NCBI GenBank assembly: GCA_905235335.1
Contig: CAJOKZ010000010.1
Coordinates: 1 to 63,412 of the forward strand
Direction: 5' to 3'
DNA length: 63,412 nt
DNA from: an uncultured Succiniclasticum sp.
Lineage (GTDB): Bacteria; Bacillota; Negativicutes; Acidaminococcales; Acidaminococcaceae
A model generated the notes under the pieces. That model was not told the origin of the DNA, made no database searches, and saw only the letters and a program-made list of their open reading frames with translations. Made by a program: the position numbers and the translations under genes. Numbering within the stretch: the first letter of the stretch is position 1; each line of letters begins with the position of its first letter. This document shows, piece by piece, positions 8,351 to 18,299 of the stretch.

Positions 8351-8367
8351 CTTTTTTAGATAGATTG

Positions 8368-8376
8368 TGTTATAAT
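8368..8376 (+). promoter_or_regulatory. Extended -10 promoter for the miaB-mutS-mutL region
   Basis: TGT followed by TATAAT (8371-8376), 54 bases before the miaB start. The -35 region is a T-rich tail of the preceding terminator and has no good match. Confidence 0.5.
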
Positions 8377-8429
8377 AACTTATTAAGCTTTTTGAAAATT
8401 GATATTGTTGGTATCAGACGGAGTGACGA

Positions 8430-9894
8430 ATGACTGTTGATCGAAATGCGGATGAAAAAAATAAACAGTTTTATGCCATTTTGAATTATGGCTGCCAGAT
8501 GAATGAAAGCGACGCGGAGCATTACGCCGGTCAGCTGGAAGAATTGGGATACGTTCGGACGGAGGACCTGATACAGGCTGACGTGGTGCTGGTGAATACC
8601 TGCTGCGTGCGGGAAAGTGCCGAACTGCGGATCCTGGGAAAGATCGGGGAGCTGAAGCGTGTGAAGGCCATGCATCCGGGACAGGTTATCTGCGTGGCCG
8701 GCTGTATGGCCCAAAAGGATGGGGCCCTGTTGGCAAAAAAATATCCCCAGATCGACCTGTTGCTGGGGACGTCCTACGTCAATTCCTTTAAGCAGATCCT
8801 GCAGGAATATTTGGAAGAAAGGCGAAGGGGCGTCTTTACCAGTCTGGAGGTACAGAGCAGCGAATTCGAGGGACACCGTGTGCGGGAAAGCGGGTTCAGC
8901 GCCTGGATCCCCATCATGTACGGCTGCAATAATTTCTGCACGTACTGCATCGTTCCTTATGTCAGGGGACGGGAACGTAGCCGCAGCATCGAAAACATCC
9001 TGGAAGAAGTGCGGACGGCTGTGGCCAATGGATACAGGGAGATCACCCTGCTGGGACAGAATGTGGATTCCTACGGAAAAGATTTCTTGCGGAACCGGGA
9101 AGAAGAAAAGCTTCTTTCCGTCAGCAGCGCCGCCGGAAAAGAGATGACGGAAACGCTGCGGGCCGCTTTTGAAAGCGGTGGACCGGGTACCGGGTGTGGA
9201 ACGGGTCCATTTTATGACCAGCCACCCCCGGGATATGACGGAGGAAGTGATCCGGACCGTGGCCAACGGTACTCATCTTTGCGAACATTTCCATGTGGCG
9301 CTGCAAAGCGGCAGCAACCGGATATTAAAAGCTATGAACCGGGGATATACAAGGGAACGATTCCTGGAACTGGTGAGGCTGATCCGCAGTTACATCCCGG
9401 AGGCTTCCATTACGACTGATATCATTGTAGGCTTCCCGGGAGAGACGGATGAAGATTTTGCTGACACCTGCAGCCTCGTGGAAGAGATTGGTTTCGACTC
9501 CGCGTTTACCTTCATCTATTCCAAGCGAAGCGGTACGCCGGCGGCCCGTATGCAGGAACAGATACCGGAAGAGTTGAAGCATGCCCGCCTGCAGAAGCTG
9601 ATGGAGGTCCAAAATGCCCGGTCCCTCTGCATCAACCGGAAATATGCCGGTAAGACGGTAGAGGTCATGGCGGAAGGGCCGACGGAGAAGCATCCGGAAA
9701 CCTGGAGCGGCCGTACCCGCGGTAATAAGCTGGTGCTGTGGCAGCAGAATGCCGTTATTAAAAATACAGACGGAAGCGGGACTTTTGTCCGGACGGATAC
9801 GGGCTGCGATCTTCCCATCCGGCCAGGCCAACTGGTCCGGATACAGATCGAAACGGCCCAGACCTGGCTGGTAAAAGGGACGAGGATCGATTAA
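8430..9894 (+). pseudogene. miaB: tRNA-2-methylthio-N6-adenosine synthase MiaB, with a frameshift
   Basis: MiaB is a radical-SAM methylthiotransferase that modifies i6A37 in tRNAs. The N-terminal part has the family marks NYGCQMNESDAE, NTCCVRE and VAGCMAQKDG, which carry the first cluster's Cys. The radical-SAM motif is GCNNFCTYCIVPYVRGRERS. Around residue 244 the frame breaks. Reading GCC at 9162-9164 and then skipping the G at 9165 restores LLKAVDRVPGVERVHFMTSHPRD and everything to the TRAM-domain end at 9894. The total of 1465 bases equals 3n+1, which fits one extra base. The corrected protein would be 487 aa, normal length. This may be a sequencing error or a true inactivation. The gene leads the mutS-mutL-miaA-hfq block. 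Confidence 0.9.
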
Positions 9895-10007
9895 AAACAG
9901 CCTGTTCCGTTGCAGCGCACTGCTGTGGCGCAATGCGGAAGATGGCATAGATAATGGCGGAAGGGCATCCCACATGTAATGTCCTATGGGACGATACGGG
10001 AGGAATT

Positions 10008-12611
10008 ATGGCGAATGCGTTGACACCGATGATGCAGCAGTATCTTGAATTCAAGGAACAGCACAGGGACGAGCTGCTGTTTTATCGGATCGGTGATTTT
10101 TACGAAATGTTTTTTGACGACGCAAAAGTTGCGTCGCGGGAGCTGGGCCTGACACTGACCGGAAGGGACGGCGGTCTGGAAGACCGGATTCCCATGTGCG
10201 GGGTGCCTTACCATTCTGTTGAGCCCTATATCGCAAAACTGATAAAGAAAGGGTACCGGGTGGCCATCTGCGAGCAGGTGGAGGATCCCAAACTGGCAAA
10301 AGGGCTGGTAAAGCGTGAGGTCATCAAGATCATCACGCCGGGTACGGCATTGAACGAGGCGCTGCTGGAAGAATCCGGTAACCGGTATCTGGTCTGCCTG
10401 CAGGAAGATGATGGGGTGCTTTGCCTGACGGTGGCGGATGTGTCCACCGGAGAATGCCGCTGGTATACCGCTAACGGAAGCGAGCGCCTGCAACTGGTGG
10501 AAGAGCAGATGTTCCGTCTGCAGCCTTCGGAAATCGTGCTGAAGAGCGGAATAGAGCAGTGGGATACGCTGGAAAGCTGGATCAAAGCCAAATTGCCGGA
10601 CTGCATGTATTCGTTTTACGAACCCGACGGAACCGGCGGGGACCTGGTGACGCGCCATTTCGGGGCCCTGACGCTGGACCCGCTGGTTCGTGCCTGTGTG
10701 CAGCGCATGCTGGCCTATCTTCACGAAACGGTGAAGGCAGATCTGTCCCAGATCAACCGTTTGGACCGGATCACGGCGGAACAGTTCATGAATCTGGATG
10801 CCACGGCGATTCGGAATCTGGAGCTGATCAAAAATATGCGGGATGGCAGCAAACGGGGCACCCTGCTGGACATCCTGGACTTTACCGGGACCTCAATGGG
10901 ATCCCGCTGCCTGCGCAACTGGATCGAGTGCCCGCTGCTGGATATCCTGAAAATCCGCGAGCGCCAGGACGCCGTGGAAGAGCTGGTGATGAACCCCGGA
11001 CTGCGTGACGGCCTGCAGGAAAGCCTGAGAGAGGTCTACGACTTGGAACGGATCTTATCCCGCCTGGAGGTGGGAAGCGCCAATGCCCGGGACATGGTGA
11101 GCCTGAGGGCATCCCTTGCCGCGCTGCCGGCGTTGAAGGAAAAGCTGCAGGCGGCTAGATCGGGACTGCTGCAAAAATTATCCTCCCTCGTCCACATGCA
11201 CCGGGAGATCCACGACACGCTGGAAGCGGCCATTGTGGATGAACCGCCCTTTACGGTCCGGGAAGGCGGGATGATCAAAGACGGGTACGACCTGGAACTG
11301 GACGAGCTGCATGATATCGCCCGGAACAATTCCCGCTGGATGTCAGATTTCGAACAGAGGATCAGGGCGTCTACCGGCATAAAAACTTTAAAGGTAGGGT
11401 TCAACAAAGTTTTCGGGTATTACATTGAAGTCAGTAAGGGCCAGTCCTCTTCCGTGCCGCCGGAATTTGTGCGGAAGCAGACACTGGTCAACGCGGAACG
11501 GTATATCGTTCCGGAACTGAAGGATTTTGAGAATAAAATATTAAGCGCCAAGGAAAAGATTGAATCCCTGGAATATTATCTTTTCAACAAGATCCGGGAG
11601 GAAATCCGGAAGGATATTCCGGAAATACAGGATACAGCCCACGCACTGGCCCGGCTGGATGTATTGGCGTCACTGGCGCTGGCGGCGTTCAGGTACGATT
11701 ACCACCGGCCGGGGCTGAACGACCGGGGCGAGATACGCATCATGGACGGCAGGCACCCCGTGGTGGAGCGCCTGCTGGATAAGGAGATCTTTGTGCCGAA
11801 CAATGTGACCCTGAATTCCACGGATGAACGGATGGTGATCATCACCGGGCCCAATATGGCCGGCAAGTCCACGTATATGCGTCAGGTAGCCCTGTTGGTG
11901 CTGATGACACAGATGGGCAGCTTTATTCCGGCCCAGAGCGCGGACATCTGTGCTGTGGACCGCATCTTTACCAGGGTGGGGGCCAGTGATGATCTTGCTA
12001 CCGGGCAAAGCACCTTTATGATGGAAATGAATGAAGTGGCCCAGATTTTAAAATATGCCACAAAGCAGTCGCTGATCATCCTGGACGAAGTGGGCCGGGG
12101 CACCAGCACCTATGACGGCATGTCCATCGCCCGGGCCGTTATGGAATACATCCAGACAAAGATCAGGGCGAAGACCCTGTTTGCCACCCACTACCACGAA
12201 CTGATCTCCATGGAAAATGTATTGGAGGGTATTAAAAACTATTCCGTCGCTATCAAGGAGCGGGGCAATGATATCGTGTTCCTGCGCCGCATTGTGCGGG
12301 GCGGCACGGACCGGAGCTATGGCGTGCATGTGGCCCGGCTGGCAGGACTGCCGAAGAAGGTCATTGACCGGGCGGATGAAATCTTGCAGGAATACGACAG
12401 GAATAAAGGCTTTGTTTGCGAGGAAGCGAAGAACGTGGGCGCGGAAGCCAAAACAGAACCGCCCGCGGACATGGGGATGGGTTCGCTGTTTATGAGTGCG
12501 CTGCAGGCAGAGTTGCTGCAGATGGATGTTATGAGCATGACGCCCATCGAAGCCCTGAATGCGCTGTACAGGCTGCAGCAGGAAGCGAAGAAAGAAAGCG
12601 GTTCGACATGA
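10008..12611 (+). CDS. mutS: DNA mismatch repair protein MutS
   Basis: 867 aa. It recognises mismatches and recruits MutL. The mismatch-wedging Phe-x-Glu lies in GDFYEMFF (~29-36). The ATPase has Walker A GPNMAGKST (~614-622), the DEVGRGTSTYDG block and the ATHYHEL His switch. The start ATG at 10008 follows a GGGAGGA site; an upstream in-frame ATG at 9954 lacks one and would add 18 residues unlike the family. The C-terminus keeps the short tail used for tetramer or clamp contact. mutL follows 87 bases later. Confidence 0.97.
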   Translation: MANALTPMMQQYLEFKEQHRDELLFYRIGDFYEMFFDDAKVASRELGLTLTGRDGGLEDRIPMCGVPYHSVEPYIAKLIKKGYRVAICEQVEDPKLAKGLVKREVIKIITPGTALNEALLEESGNRYLVCLQEDDGVLCLTVADVSTGECRWYTANGSERLQLVEEQMFRLQPSEIVLKSGIEQWDTLESWIKAKLPDCMYSFYEPDGTGGDLVTRHFGALTLDPLVRACVQRMLAYLHETVKADLSQINRLDRITAEQFMNLDATAIRNLELIKNMRDGSKRGTLLDILDFTGTSMGSRCLRNWIECPLLDILKIRERQDAVEELVMNPGLRDGLQESLREVYDLERILSRLEVGSANARDMVSLRASLAALPALKEKLQAARSGLLQKLSSLVHMHREIHDTLEAAIVDEPPFTVREGGMIKDGYDLELDELHDIARNNSRWMSDFEQRIRASTGIKTLKVGFNKVFGYYIEVSKGQSSSVPPEFVRKQTLVNAERYIVPELKDFENKILSAKEKIESLEYYLFNKIREEIRKDIPEIQDTAHALARLDVLASLALAAFRYDYHRPGLNDRGEIRIMDGRHPVVERLLDKEIFVPNNVTLNSTDERMVIITGPNMAGKSTYMRQVALLVLMTQMGSFIPAQSADICAVDRIFTRVGASDDLATGQSTFMMEMNEVAQILKYATKQSLIILDEVGRGTSTYDGMSIARAVMEYIQTKIRAKTLFATHYHELISMENVLEGIKNYSVAIKERGNDIVFLRRIVRGGTDRSYGVHVARLAGLPKKVIDRADEILQEYDRNKGFVCEEAKNVGAEAKTEPPADMGMGSLFMSALQAELLQMDVMSMTPIEALNALYRLQQEAKKESGST

Positions 12612-12698
12612 GCGGCCCTGCTGTCTGGTGTTTGCATGATGGGATTATGCGTGTGTGGGGCGACACTGTCTTGTGAAAAAGAAGGAGGTCCCCTTTTG

Positions 12699-14858
12699 AT
12701 GCAGGCAGGAAGAACGGAGAAAGATATGACACAGGAAGCAGAAGTCCGTTTACTGGATACCAACACATCCAACCAGATCGCTGCCGGAGAGGTTGTGGAA
12801 AAACCCGCCTCCGTGGTGAAGGAACTGGTGGAGAACGCATTGGATGCCGGGGCGGACAGCATAGAGGTAACGATTTATGAAGGCGGGACGGAATATATCC
12901 GTGTGGCTGATAATGGCAGCGGGATGACGGAGCCGAACGCCCGTATGGCATTAAAGCGTCACGCCACCAGCAAGATCCGCGCGGTGGATGATCTGCGAAG
13001 CCTGCATACATTAGGATTTCGCGGTGAGGCACTGCCCAGTATTGCTTCCGTTTCCCGGTTTGAACTGCTGACGAGGACGCGGGAAGAAGAGATGGCTGTT
13101 TCGATCAAAGTAAGCGGCGGCGAGGAAGAAGGCTGTATCCAAACAGGCGGTCCGTTGGGCACGACCGTTATCGTGCGGGATTTGTTTTATAATGTGCCGG
13201 CCCGCCGCAAGTTTTTAAAGACAGTAACTACGGAAGGCCGTTATATCACGGAAATGCTGACGCGGATCGCGCTGGCCCGCCCGGACGTCAGATTCCGTCT
13301 GACCAGCAACGATAAAGAGGTCCTGGTGACGCCGGGACTGGACAACCTGAAGGATACGATCACCGCGCTGTACGGAAAAAAAGTTTCTGCCGATCTGCTT
13401 CCGGTACAGTCGGAAGGTGTGTTTGCGGATATTTCTGTGAACGGGTTTATCGGAAAACCGACGCTGCTGAAAGGAACCCGAGGCTGGCAGACCGTCCTTG
13501 TGAACGGCCGCAGCGTGAACAACCTGATGATCAGCAAGGCTATTGAACACGCCTACCAGTCCCAGATACCGAAGCGGGGTTTTGCTTTTGCGGTACTGGA
13601 TATCCGGGTGGATCCGGCTTCTGTTGATGTGAATGTGCATCCGCAGAAAAGCGAGGTAAAGTTCAGTGATGAAAGCGTTGTCTATAAGGCGGTTTACCGC
13701 GCCCTGACCGAAGCGCTGACAAAACCCATGCAGGCGGGAAACAGCGGAGGATTGGAAGAACAGAACAGGAAGGCTCTGGCTTCCATCCTGCAAAAGGCGG
13801 AAAACGCTCCTGCATTGCCGGCGCAAAGCGGCGCGACAGGAGAGACTGTACGGTTGTCGCCGGACGGATCGGATGCGGCTGGGGAAGGTCGTCTTGGTTC
13901 TGTACCGCAGCCCGGGGCAGGTCAGCAAAACATGTTTGGGGAAATCACTGACATTGGAAGACAGGGACACCTGAACCGGGATTTTGAGGAAGGTGCCCCG
14001 TATGGCGGGCGTCTCGGGTATGGAACCGGTTTCGGCGCCGGTGTATCCGGCAGGGATTTTGAAAGCAGGCGTGGAGGCGCTTCCCGTTCAGCCGGTGACA
14101 TCTGGAAACGTCCGGACAGGGTATATGGGGAAGAGACGCCGAAGGAACCGGTCTACAGCCTGGGAGAAACAAGACAGAGGATGGAGGAAGAGGCCGCATT
14201 TTACGGAAACAGATCCATTATGGTGCAGGCCGCCGGACAGGAAACGCTGGAGACCATCTGGCCCATCGGCCAGGTTGACAAGACCTTCATTATCGCCCAG
14301 TCGGAAGATACACTGTACCTGATTGACCAGCACGCGGCCCATGAACGGATCCTGTATGACCGTCTGGTGCTTACGCATAACGAGATTCCCGCCCAGCAGC
14401 TGCTGATTCCGCTGTACATCACGTTGGATGCGGAAGAGGTGGATCTCTTGGAGCGTTATCATGACGAATTTTACAAATTAGGGGCGGACATCACCACCGC
14501 GGGGGAAAATTCCGTGCGGGTGGCGAGCCTTCCCAGCGACATACGCAATGAAGACGCCGAAGATTTTATCAGGGAGATTGCGCAGTACCTGCGGGAACAT
14601 CGCACGCCGCAGGCCAGCGAGCTGCGGCAGGATATGCTGCATATGACAGCCTGCCGGGCGGCAATCAAGGCCGGCGAGGTACTCAATATGCGCCAGATGC
14701 GGCAGCTGATCATCGACCTGTGCAACACGACGCATCCGTTTACCTGCCCCCACGGGCGGCCTTGCATGATTGCGGTGACCAGTGATGAGCTGTATAAAAT
14801 GTTCAAGCGGACAGGGTTTGACCTGCCAGGGAAAAACGAAGCACCCTATGACAGATAG
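12699..14858 (+). CDS. mutL: DNA mismatch repair endonuclease MutL
   Basis: 719 aa from ATG 12699, which has an AGGAGG site (12683-12688) 10 bases upstream. The GHKL ATPase half shows KPASVVKELVENALDAGA, DNGSGM and TLGFRGEALPSIAS. A variable linker (~residues 345-500, Gly/Arg-rich) follows. The C-terminal half has the endonuclease motif DQHAAHERILYD, then ACRAAIKAGEVL and CPHGRP metal-site blocks. This is the nicking type of MutL used by bacteria without MutH. The last acid of DQHA(X)2E(X)4E is Asp instead of Glu, a conservative change. It lies in one transcript with mutS. Confidence 0.96.
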   Translation: MQAGRTEKDMTQEAEVRLLDTNTSNQIAAGEVVEKPASVVKELVENALDAGADSIEVTIYEGGTEYIRVADNGSGMTEPNARMALKRHATSKIRAVDDLRSLHTLGFRGEALPSIASVSRFELLTRTREEEMAVSIKVSGGEEEGCIQTGGPLGTTVIVRDLFYNVPARRKFLKTVTTEGRYITEMLTRIALARPDVRFRLTSNDKEVLVTPGLDNLKDTITALYGKKVSADLLPVQSEGVFADISVNGFIGKPTLLKGTRGWQTVLVNGRSVNNLMISKAIEHAYQSQIPKRGFAFAVLDIRVDPASVDVNVHPQKSEVKFSDESVVYKAVYRALTEALTKPMQAGNSGGLEEQNRKALASILQKAENAPALPAQSGATGETVRLSPDGSDAAGEGRLGSVPQPGAGQQNMFGEITDIGRQGHLNRDFEEGAPYGGRLGYGTGFGAGVSGRDFESRRGGASRSAGDIWKRPDRVYGEETPKEPVYSLGETRQRMEEEAAFYGNRSIMVQAAGQETLETIWPIGQVDKTFIIAQSEDTLYLIDQHAAHERILYDRLVLTHNEIPAQQLLIPLYITLDAEEVDLLERYHDEFYKLGADITTAGENSVRVASLPSDIRNEDAEDFIREIAQYLREHRTPQASELRQDMLHMTACRAAIKAGEVLNMRQMRQLIIDLCNTTHPFTCPHGRPCMIAVTSDELYKMFKRTGFDLPGKNEAPYDR

Positions 14859-14987
14859 ACCCTTGAAACCGCCGGCTGCTGATCTTTGTGGGGAACCGAA
14901 TGTTTGCCTGTATGATTGCGGGGACGGTTTCGACCATACGGAAATTTCCGGAATGGACGGGAGTATGGCGGCGGGACGGAGAAAGGT

Positions 14988-15779
14988 ATGCGAACAGAAA
15001 TAAAATTTGCGGCGACATGCAACAAAAACGGAACCCGGAAACTGGAAAGGCAGGCAAGATCCTGGGCCCTGCAGCTGGGCGTACCCTACGTTGAACGCTA
15101 CGAAAACGGTTCTCTGGACGCCATGTTGCAGGATTTTCAGCTGGATGCGCTGCTGATTGCGGGAAAAAACGGTCCTCAGCTTTATACGCGGGAAGGTATG
15201 CTGCTTTATCATCCGGGACTGGGAAAAGTGCGCTGGCAGCGGGTCATGCAGCGGCATGAGAAAGATAATTTTCTGACAGCAGCGGCAATCCGCCCCGGAC
15301 AACGGGTGTTGGACTGTACCGTCGGCCTGGCCGCAGACGCGCTTCTTGCGTCCTGCGCCGTGGGAGAGGGCGGAACGGTCATCGGCCTTGAGGCTTCGCT
15401 TCCCCTGTGGTTTCTGACGAGCCGGGGCATTTCCGGATACAGGGGGATGATTCCGGAACTGGCCCGTGACCTGCGCCGGATCGAGGTGATACATGCCGAG
15501 GCATCCGTGTATCTGGCATCGCTGGCGGAAAACTGCTTTGATGTGGTGTGTTTCGATCCCATGTTCCGCCAGCCTGTGCGGAAGTCTTCCGAGATGACGC
15601 CGTTGCGGCCGCTGGCATGCTGTGAACCGCTGACAATACAGACCGTAGAGCTGGCCCTTCGTGCCGCGCCCCGCGTGGTGATCAAGGAACGCAGCGTGGA
15701 AATTTTGCGGGAGTACGGCTGCACGGAATTTGTTGGGACAAAATACAGCGCAGTGCGGTTCGGCATACGAAGGCGCTGA
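14988..15779 (+). CDS. Class I SAM-dependent methyltransferase (RsmJ-like)
   Basis: 263 aa from ATG 14988, which has a GGAGAAAGG site. The SAM-binding motif I is VLDCTVGLAADALLAS (~105-120), motif II is VIGLEAS, and the catalytic-type motif is CFDPMFRQP (~187-195). The DPMFP-like form and the acidic SAM loop place it near RsmJ/UPF0341 16S rRNA m2G methyltransferases. The N-terminal 90 residues (FAATCNKNGTRKLERQARSW and an FQLDALLIAGKNGP block) are typical of the Firmicute branch of this group. It sits between mutL and miaA, which fits an RNA-modification role. The exact target is not known. Confidence 0.75.
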   Translation: MRTEIKFAATCNKNGTRKLERQARSWALQLGVPYVERYENGSLDAMLQDFQLDALLIAGKNGPQLYTREGMLLYHPGLGKVRWQRVMQRHEKDNFLTAAAIRPGQRVLDCTVGLAADALLASCAVGEGGTVIGLEASLPLWFLTSRGISGYRGMIPELARDLRRIEVIHAEASVYLASLAENCFDVVCFDPMFRQPVRKSSEMTPLRPLACCEPLTIQTVELALRAAPRVVIKERSVEILREYGCTEFVGTKYSAVRFGIRRR

Positions 15780-15899
15780 CGGACTGTTTTTTTGCTAAAC
15801 GTCGTGTTTGTTTGTAAAAGGTCCTGTCGGGATGGTTTGTAAAACCCGGGGGACGGTTGTTAAGGTCATAAATTTTTTTGAAAAGGAAAGGAAACGGTC

Positions 15900-16832
15900 G
15901 TGCCAAAAGAAATGTTAGCGGTGGTCTTGGGGCCGACGGCTACCGGAAAAAGCCATTGTGCTATTGAGCTGGCCCGCCGGTTTGGCGGGGAGATTATTTC
16001 CGGCGACAGCATGCTGGTCTACCGCCAGATGGATATCGGCACGGCCAAACCTTCGGAAGAGGAACTTCAAACGGTTCCCCATCATCTGGTCAATATCCTT
16101 CCGCCGGACGCGGAATACAGCGTGGTGGATTTCCAGCAGCAAGCGGCAGAACTGGTCCGTGACATTTCGGGCCGGGGAAAGCTTCCGGTTTTGGCCGGCG
16201 GCACAGGATTATACATCAAAGCGCTGCTGGAAGATTACCGGTTCAGCTGCGTGGAGGGCGATGCGGAGCTGCGAAAGAAACTGGAACGCATTGCAGAAAC
16301 CGACGGCGCCCTGGCATTGCATGAACACCTGCGGCAAACCGATCCTGCAGCCGCACTGCGTCTTCACCCCAATGACGTAAGACGTGTCGTCAGGGCGTTG
16401 GAAACCGCCTTGTCGGGAGAAAGCGTTTCCCGGGAAAGACAGGACGGGCTTCGTTATGACGCTGTAGTCTTCGGATTGCGCATGGAGAGGGATTTTTTAT
16501 ACGAAAGGATCAACCGGCGTGTGGACAGGATGCTGGAAGACGGATTGGAAGAAGAGGTGCGTTCCCTGCTGAGGGGGGGCGTATCGCCGCAGTGCCTGTC
16601 CATGAAAAGCCTGGGTTACCGGCAGATGGCAGAGTATCTGTTGGGACAGTGTGATTACAGTACTGCGGTCGATAATATAAAAAAAGGCACCCGCCATTTT
16701 GCGAAAAGGCAGCTCACCTGGTATAAAAAGATGCCGTATATTCAATGGTACGAAGTAGAAAGGGATCTGGACTATGAAAAAATTGTGTCGGATATGGCGG
16801 ACACCCTTGAGAAAAAATTGAAAAGGTTGTAG
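15900..16832 (+). CDS. miaA: tRNA dimethylallyltransferase MiaA
   Basis: 310 aa. It adds the isopentenyl group to A37 of tRNAs reading UNN codons, making the substrate that MiaB then methylthiolates. The P-loop is GPTATGKSH (~11-19), followed by SGDSMLVYRQMDIGTAKPS, the dimethylallyl-PP and tRNA-binding block. VLAGGTGLYIKALLEDY and the C-terminal KRQLTWYKK follow. The start is GTG 15900 after AAAGGAAAGG; the ATG at 15912 would cut the first strand. Its presence with miaB in the same block supports a functional ms2i6A pathway if the miaB frameshift is an error. Confidence 0.95.
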   Translation: MPKEMLAVVLGPTATGKSHCAIELARRFGGEIISGDSMLVYRQMDIGTAKPSEEELQTVPHHLVNILPPDAEYSVVDFQQQAAELVRDISGRGKLPVLAGGTGLYIKALLEDYRFSCVEGDAELRKKLERIAETDGALALHEHLRQTDPAAALRLHPNDVRRVVRALETALSGESVSRERQDGLRYDAVVFGLRMERDFLYERINRRVDRMLEDGLEEEVRSLLRGGVSPQCLSMKSLGYRQMAEYLLGQCDYSTAVDNIKKGTRHFAKRQLTWYKKMPYIQWYEVERDLDYEKIVSDMADTLEKKLKRL

Positions 16833-16901
16833 AATTTAATATACCTGTTCAAAGGAATGAAATGGAATACCGGAAAATGCAGCACGCTGAAACGTGATGT
16901 G

Positions 16902-16928
16902 TTGCGAATACAGAAGCATTAATATAAT
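16902..16928 (+). promoter_or_regulatory. Possible promoter of hfq
   Basis: TTGCGA (16902-16907), a short 15-base spacer and TATAAT (16923-16928), 60 bases before hfq. The -10 is perfect, but the spacing is below optimum. Confidence 0.4.
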
Positions 16929-16987
16929 AAACAGGCAATTAAATAAGTTAAATAATTATCGGACGAAACAGAAAAGGAGTTAATGGT

Positions 16988-17257
16988 ATGACGAATACAG
17001 CGAGCAACAAGACCATGATGAATCTGCAGGACAGTTTTTTGAACCATGTGCGCAAAGAGAACCTTTCGGTGGTGATCTATCTGGTGAATGGGTTCCAGAT
17101 CCGCGGGATGGTGCGGGGATTTGATAATTTTACGGTGATCATAGAGAATGAGGGAAAACAGCAGCTTGTATACAAGCATGCGATTTCCACGATTTCCCCT
17201 GTCGCAAATATTACTATTATGCAGCCGGAAAAGGCGGAAAAGAAAGAGCAGCTCTGA
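16988..17257 (+). CDS. hfq: RNA chaperone Hfq
   Basis: 89 aa. Sm1 motif: [20 protein letters not shown], with the conserved Gln of the proximal RNA face, followed by [19 protein letters not shown]. Sm2 motif: [14 protein letters not shown], with the YKH signature of Hfq. It forms a hexamer that pairs small RNAs with mRNAs or protects RNA. The AAAAGGAG site is 8 bases before ATG. hfq directly after miaA is a widely conserved order. The candidate small RNA at 57902-58020 could be one of its clients. Confidence 0.97.
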   Translation: MTNTASNKTMMNLQDSFLNHVRKENLSVVIYLVNGFQIRGMVRGFDNFTVIIENEGKQQLVYKHAISTISPVANITIMQPEKAEKKEQL

Positions 17258-17386
17258 TAACAAGGAACAGGGTGTTGGAGCGGCTGCCTGTTTTCCCGGA
17301 TATTCCCGATACGGATCCATCATGGAAGGGTTGCGTTCCCTGTACAGGATCATTGATGGGATGACTGGTTGAAGAGGATAAAGGAC

Positions 17387-18274
17387 ATGGATTACATTTC
17401 ATTGTTCATGGAATACCTGCAGGTCGAGCTGGGACTTGCTGAGAATACGCGGCTGTCCTACCGGCGTGACCTGCGGATCTTCTGCAAGGCGTTAGCAATA
17501 TCGGAAGAAGGGCTGGCGCAGGTCCAGCGGTCACAGGTCATCAATTATATAACGTCCCTTAAACTGCAGGGCAGGACGGCATCCACGATCGCCAGAAAAC
17601 TGGCGGCTATCAAGGCGTTTTACCGTTTTATGATTACGGAAAATTATCTGCAGTCCGATCCGTCGGAAGCCGTGGAGGCGGGAACCAAAGGCATACATCT
17701 TCCCAAAGTTTTGACGGAGGCAGAAGTGAAGGCACTGCTGGAAGCCCCGGACTGTTCCACGGCAGAAGGCCTTCGGGACAGGACGATGTTGGAGATGTTG
17801 TACGCTACAGGGATGCGCGTGTCAGAGCTGGTTACTGTTAAAGTGGCCAACGTCAACCTGGACATGCGTTATGTGATAGCCTTCGGAAAAGGCTCGAAAG
17901 AGCGGATCGTCCCCATTGGGGGTGTGGCTGTATCATATCTGCAGAAATATCTGGCAGAAGCCAGGAATCAGTTTCTTGCGGAAAATGAAAAAGATGCCGA
18001 AATATTGTTTTTGGGGCTGGGCGGACAGGGACTGACCCGTCAGCGTGTCTGGGAAATTATAAAACAGTACGGAAAGCAGGCGGGGATATCTAAACAGATA
18101 TCGCCCCATGTATTGCGGCATTCTTTTGCAACGCACCTGCTGGACAATGGTGCGGATCTGCGCAGCGTCCAGGAGATGCTGGGGCATGCCGATATTTCCA
18201 CGACGCAGATTTATACGCACCTGACCAATAAAAGGCTGCGTTCAGTTTACGAAAAGGCCCACCCGCGAAAATAG
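17387..18274 (+). CDS. xerD: Site-specific tyrosine recombinase XerD-like
   Basis: 295 aa. The N-terminal SAM-like DNA-binding domain (FMEYLQVELGLAENTRLSYRR) is followed by the catalytic domain with the RKHRH-Y set: Arg in ATGMRVSELV, Lys in GKGSKER, His-x-x-Arg in SPHVLRHSFATHLL, His in LGHADISTTQ, and the Tyr nucleophile in QIYTHL. XerC/XerD resolve chromosome dimers at dif. The N-terminal sequence is closer to XerD, but sequence alone does not exclude XerC. The ATG at 17387 has an AAAGGA site and is preferred over the TTG at 17369. There are no attachment-site repeats or phage genes around it, so it is a housekeeping recombinase. Confidence 0.88.
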   Translation: MDYISLFMEYLQVELGLAENTRLSYRRDLRIFCKALAISEEGLAQVQRSQVINYITSLKLQGRTASTIARKLAAIKAFYRFMITENYLQSDPSEAVEAGTKGIHLPKVLTEAEVKALLEAPDCSTAEGLRDRTMLEMLYATGMRVSELVTVKVANVNLDMRYVIAFGKGSKERIVPIGGVAVSYLQKYLAEARNQFLAENEKDAEILFLGLGGQGLTRQRVWEIIKQYGKQAGISKQISPHVLRHSFATHLLDNGADLRSVQEMLGHADISTTQIYTHLTNKRLRSVYEKAHPRK

Positions 18275-18299
18275 CGGGGGACGGAAATGAGGGCAGGAT

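Noticed and set aside
17321-17371. Sixteen-codon ORF between hfq and xerD (MEGLRSLYRIIDGMTG)
   Set aside because: It has no ribosome binding site, and I know no family of this kind; it is too short to support.
17387-18274. Tyrosine recombinase as evidence for an integrated element
   Set aside because: It is a compact Xer protein next to hfq, without attachment repeats, phage genes or composition shift. Housekeeping XerD fits better.
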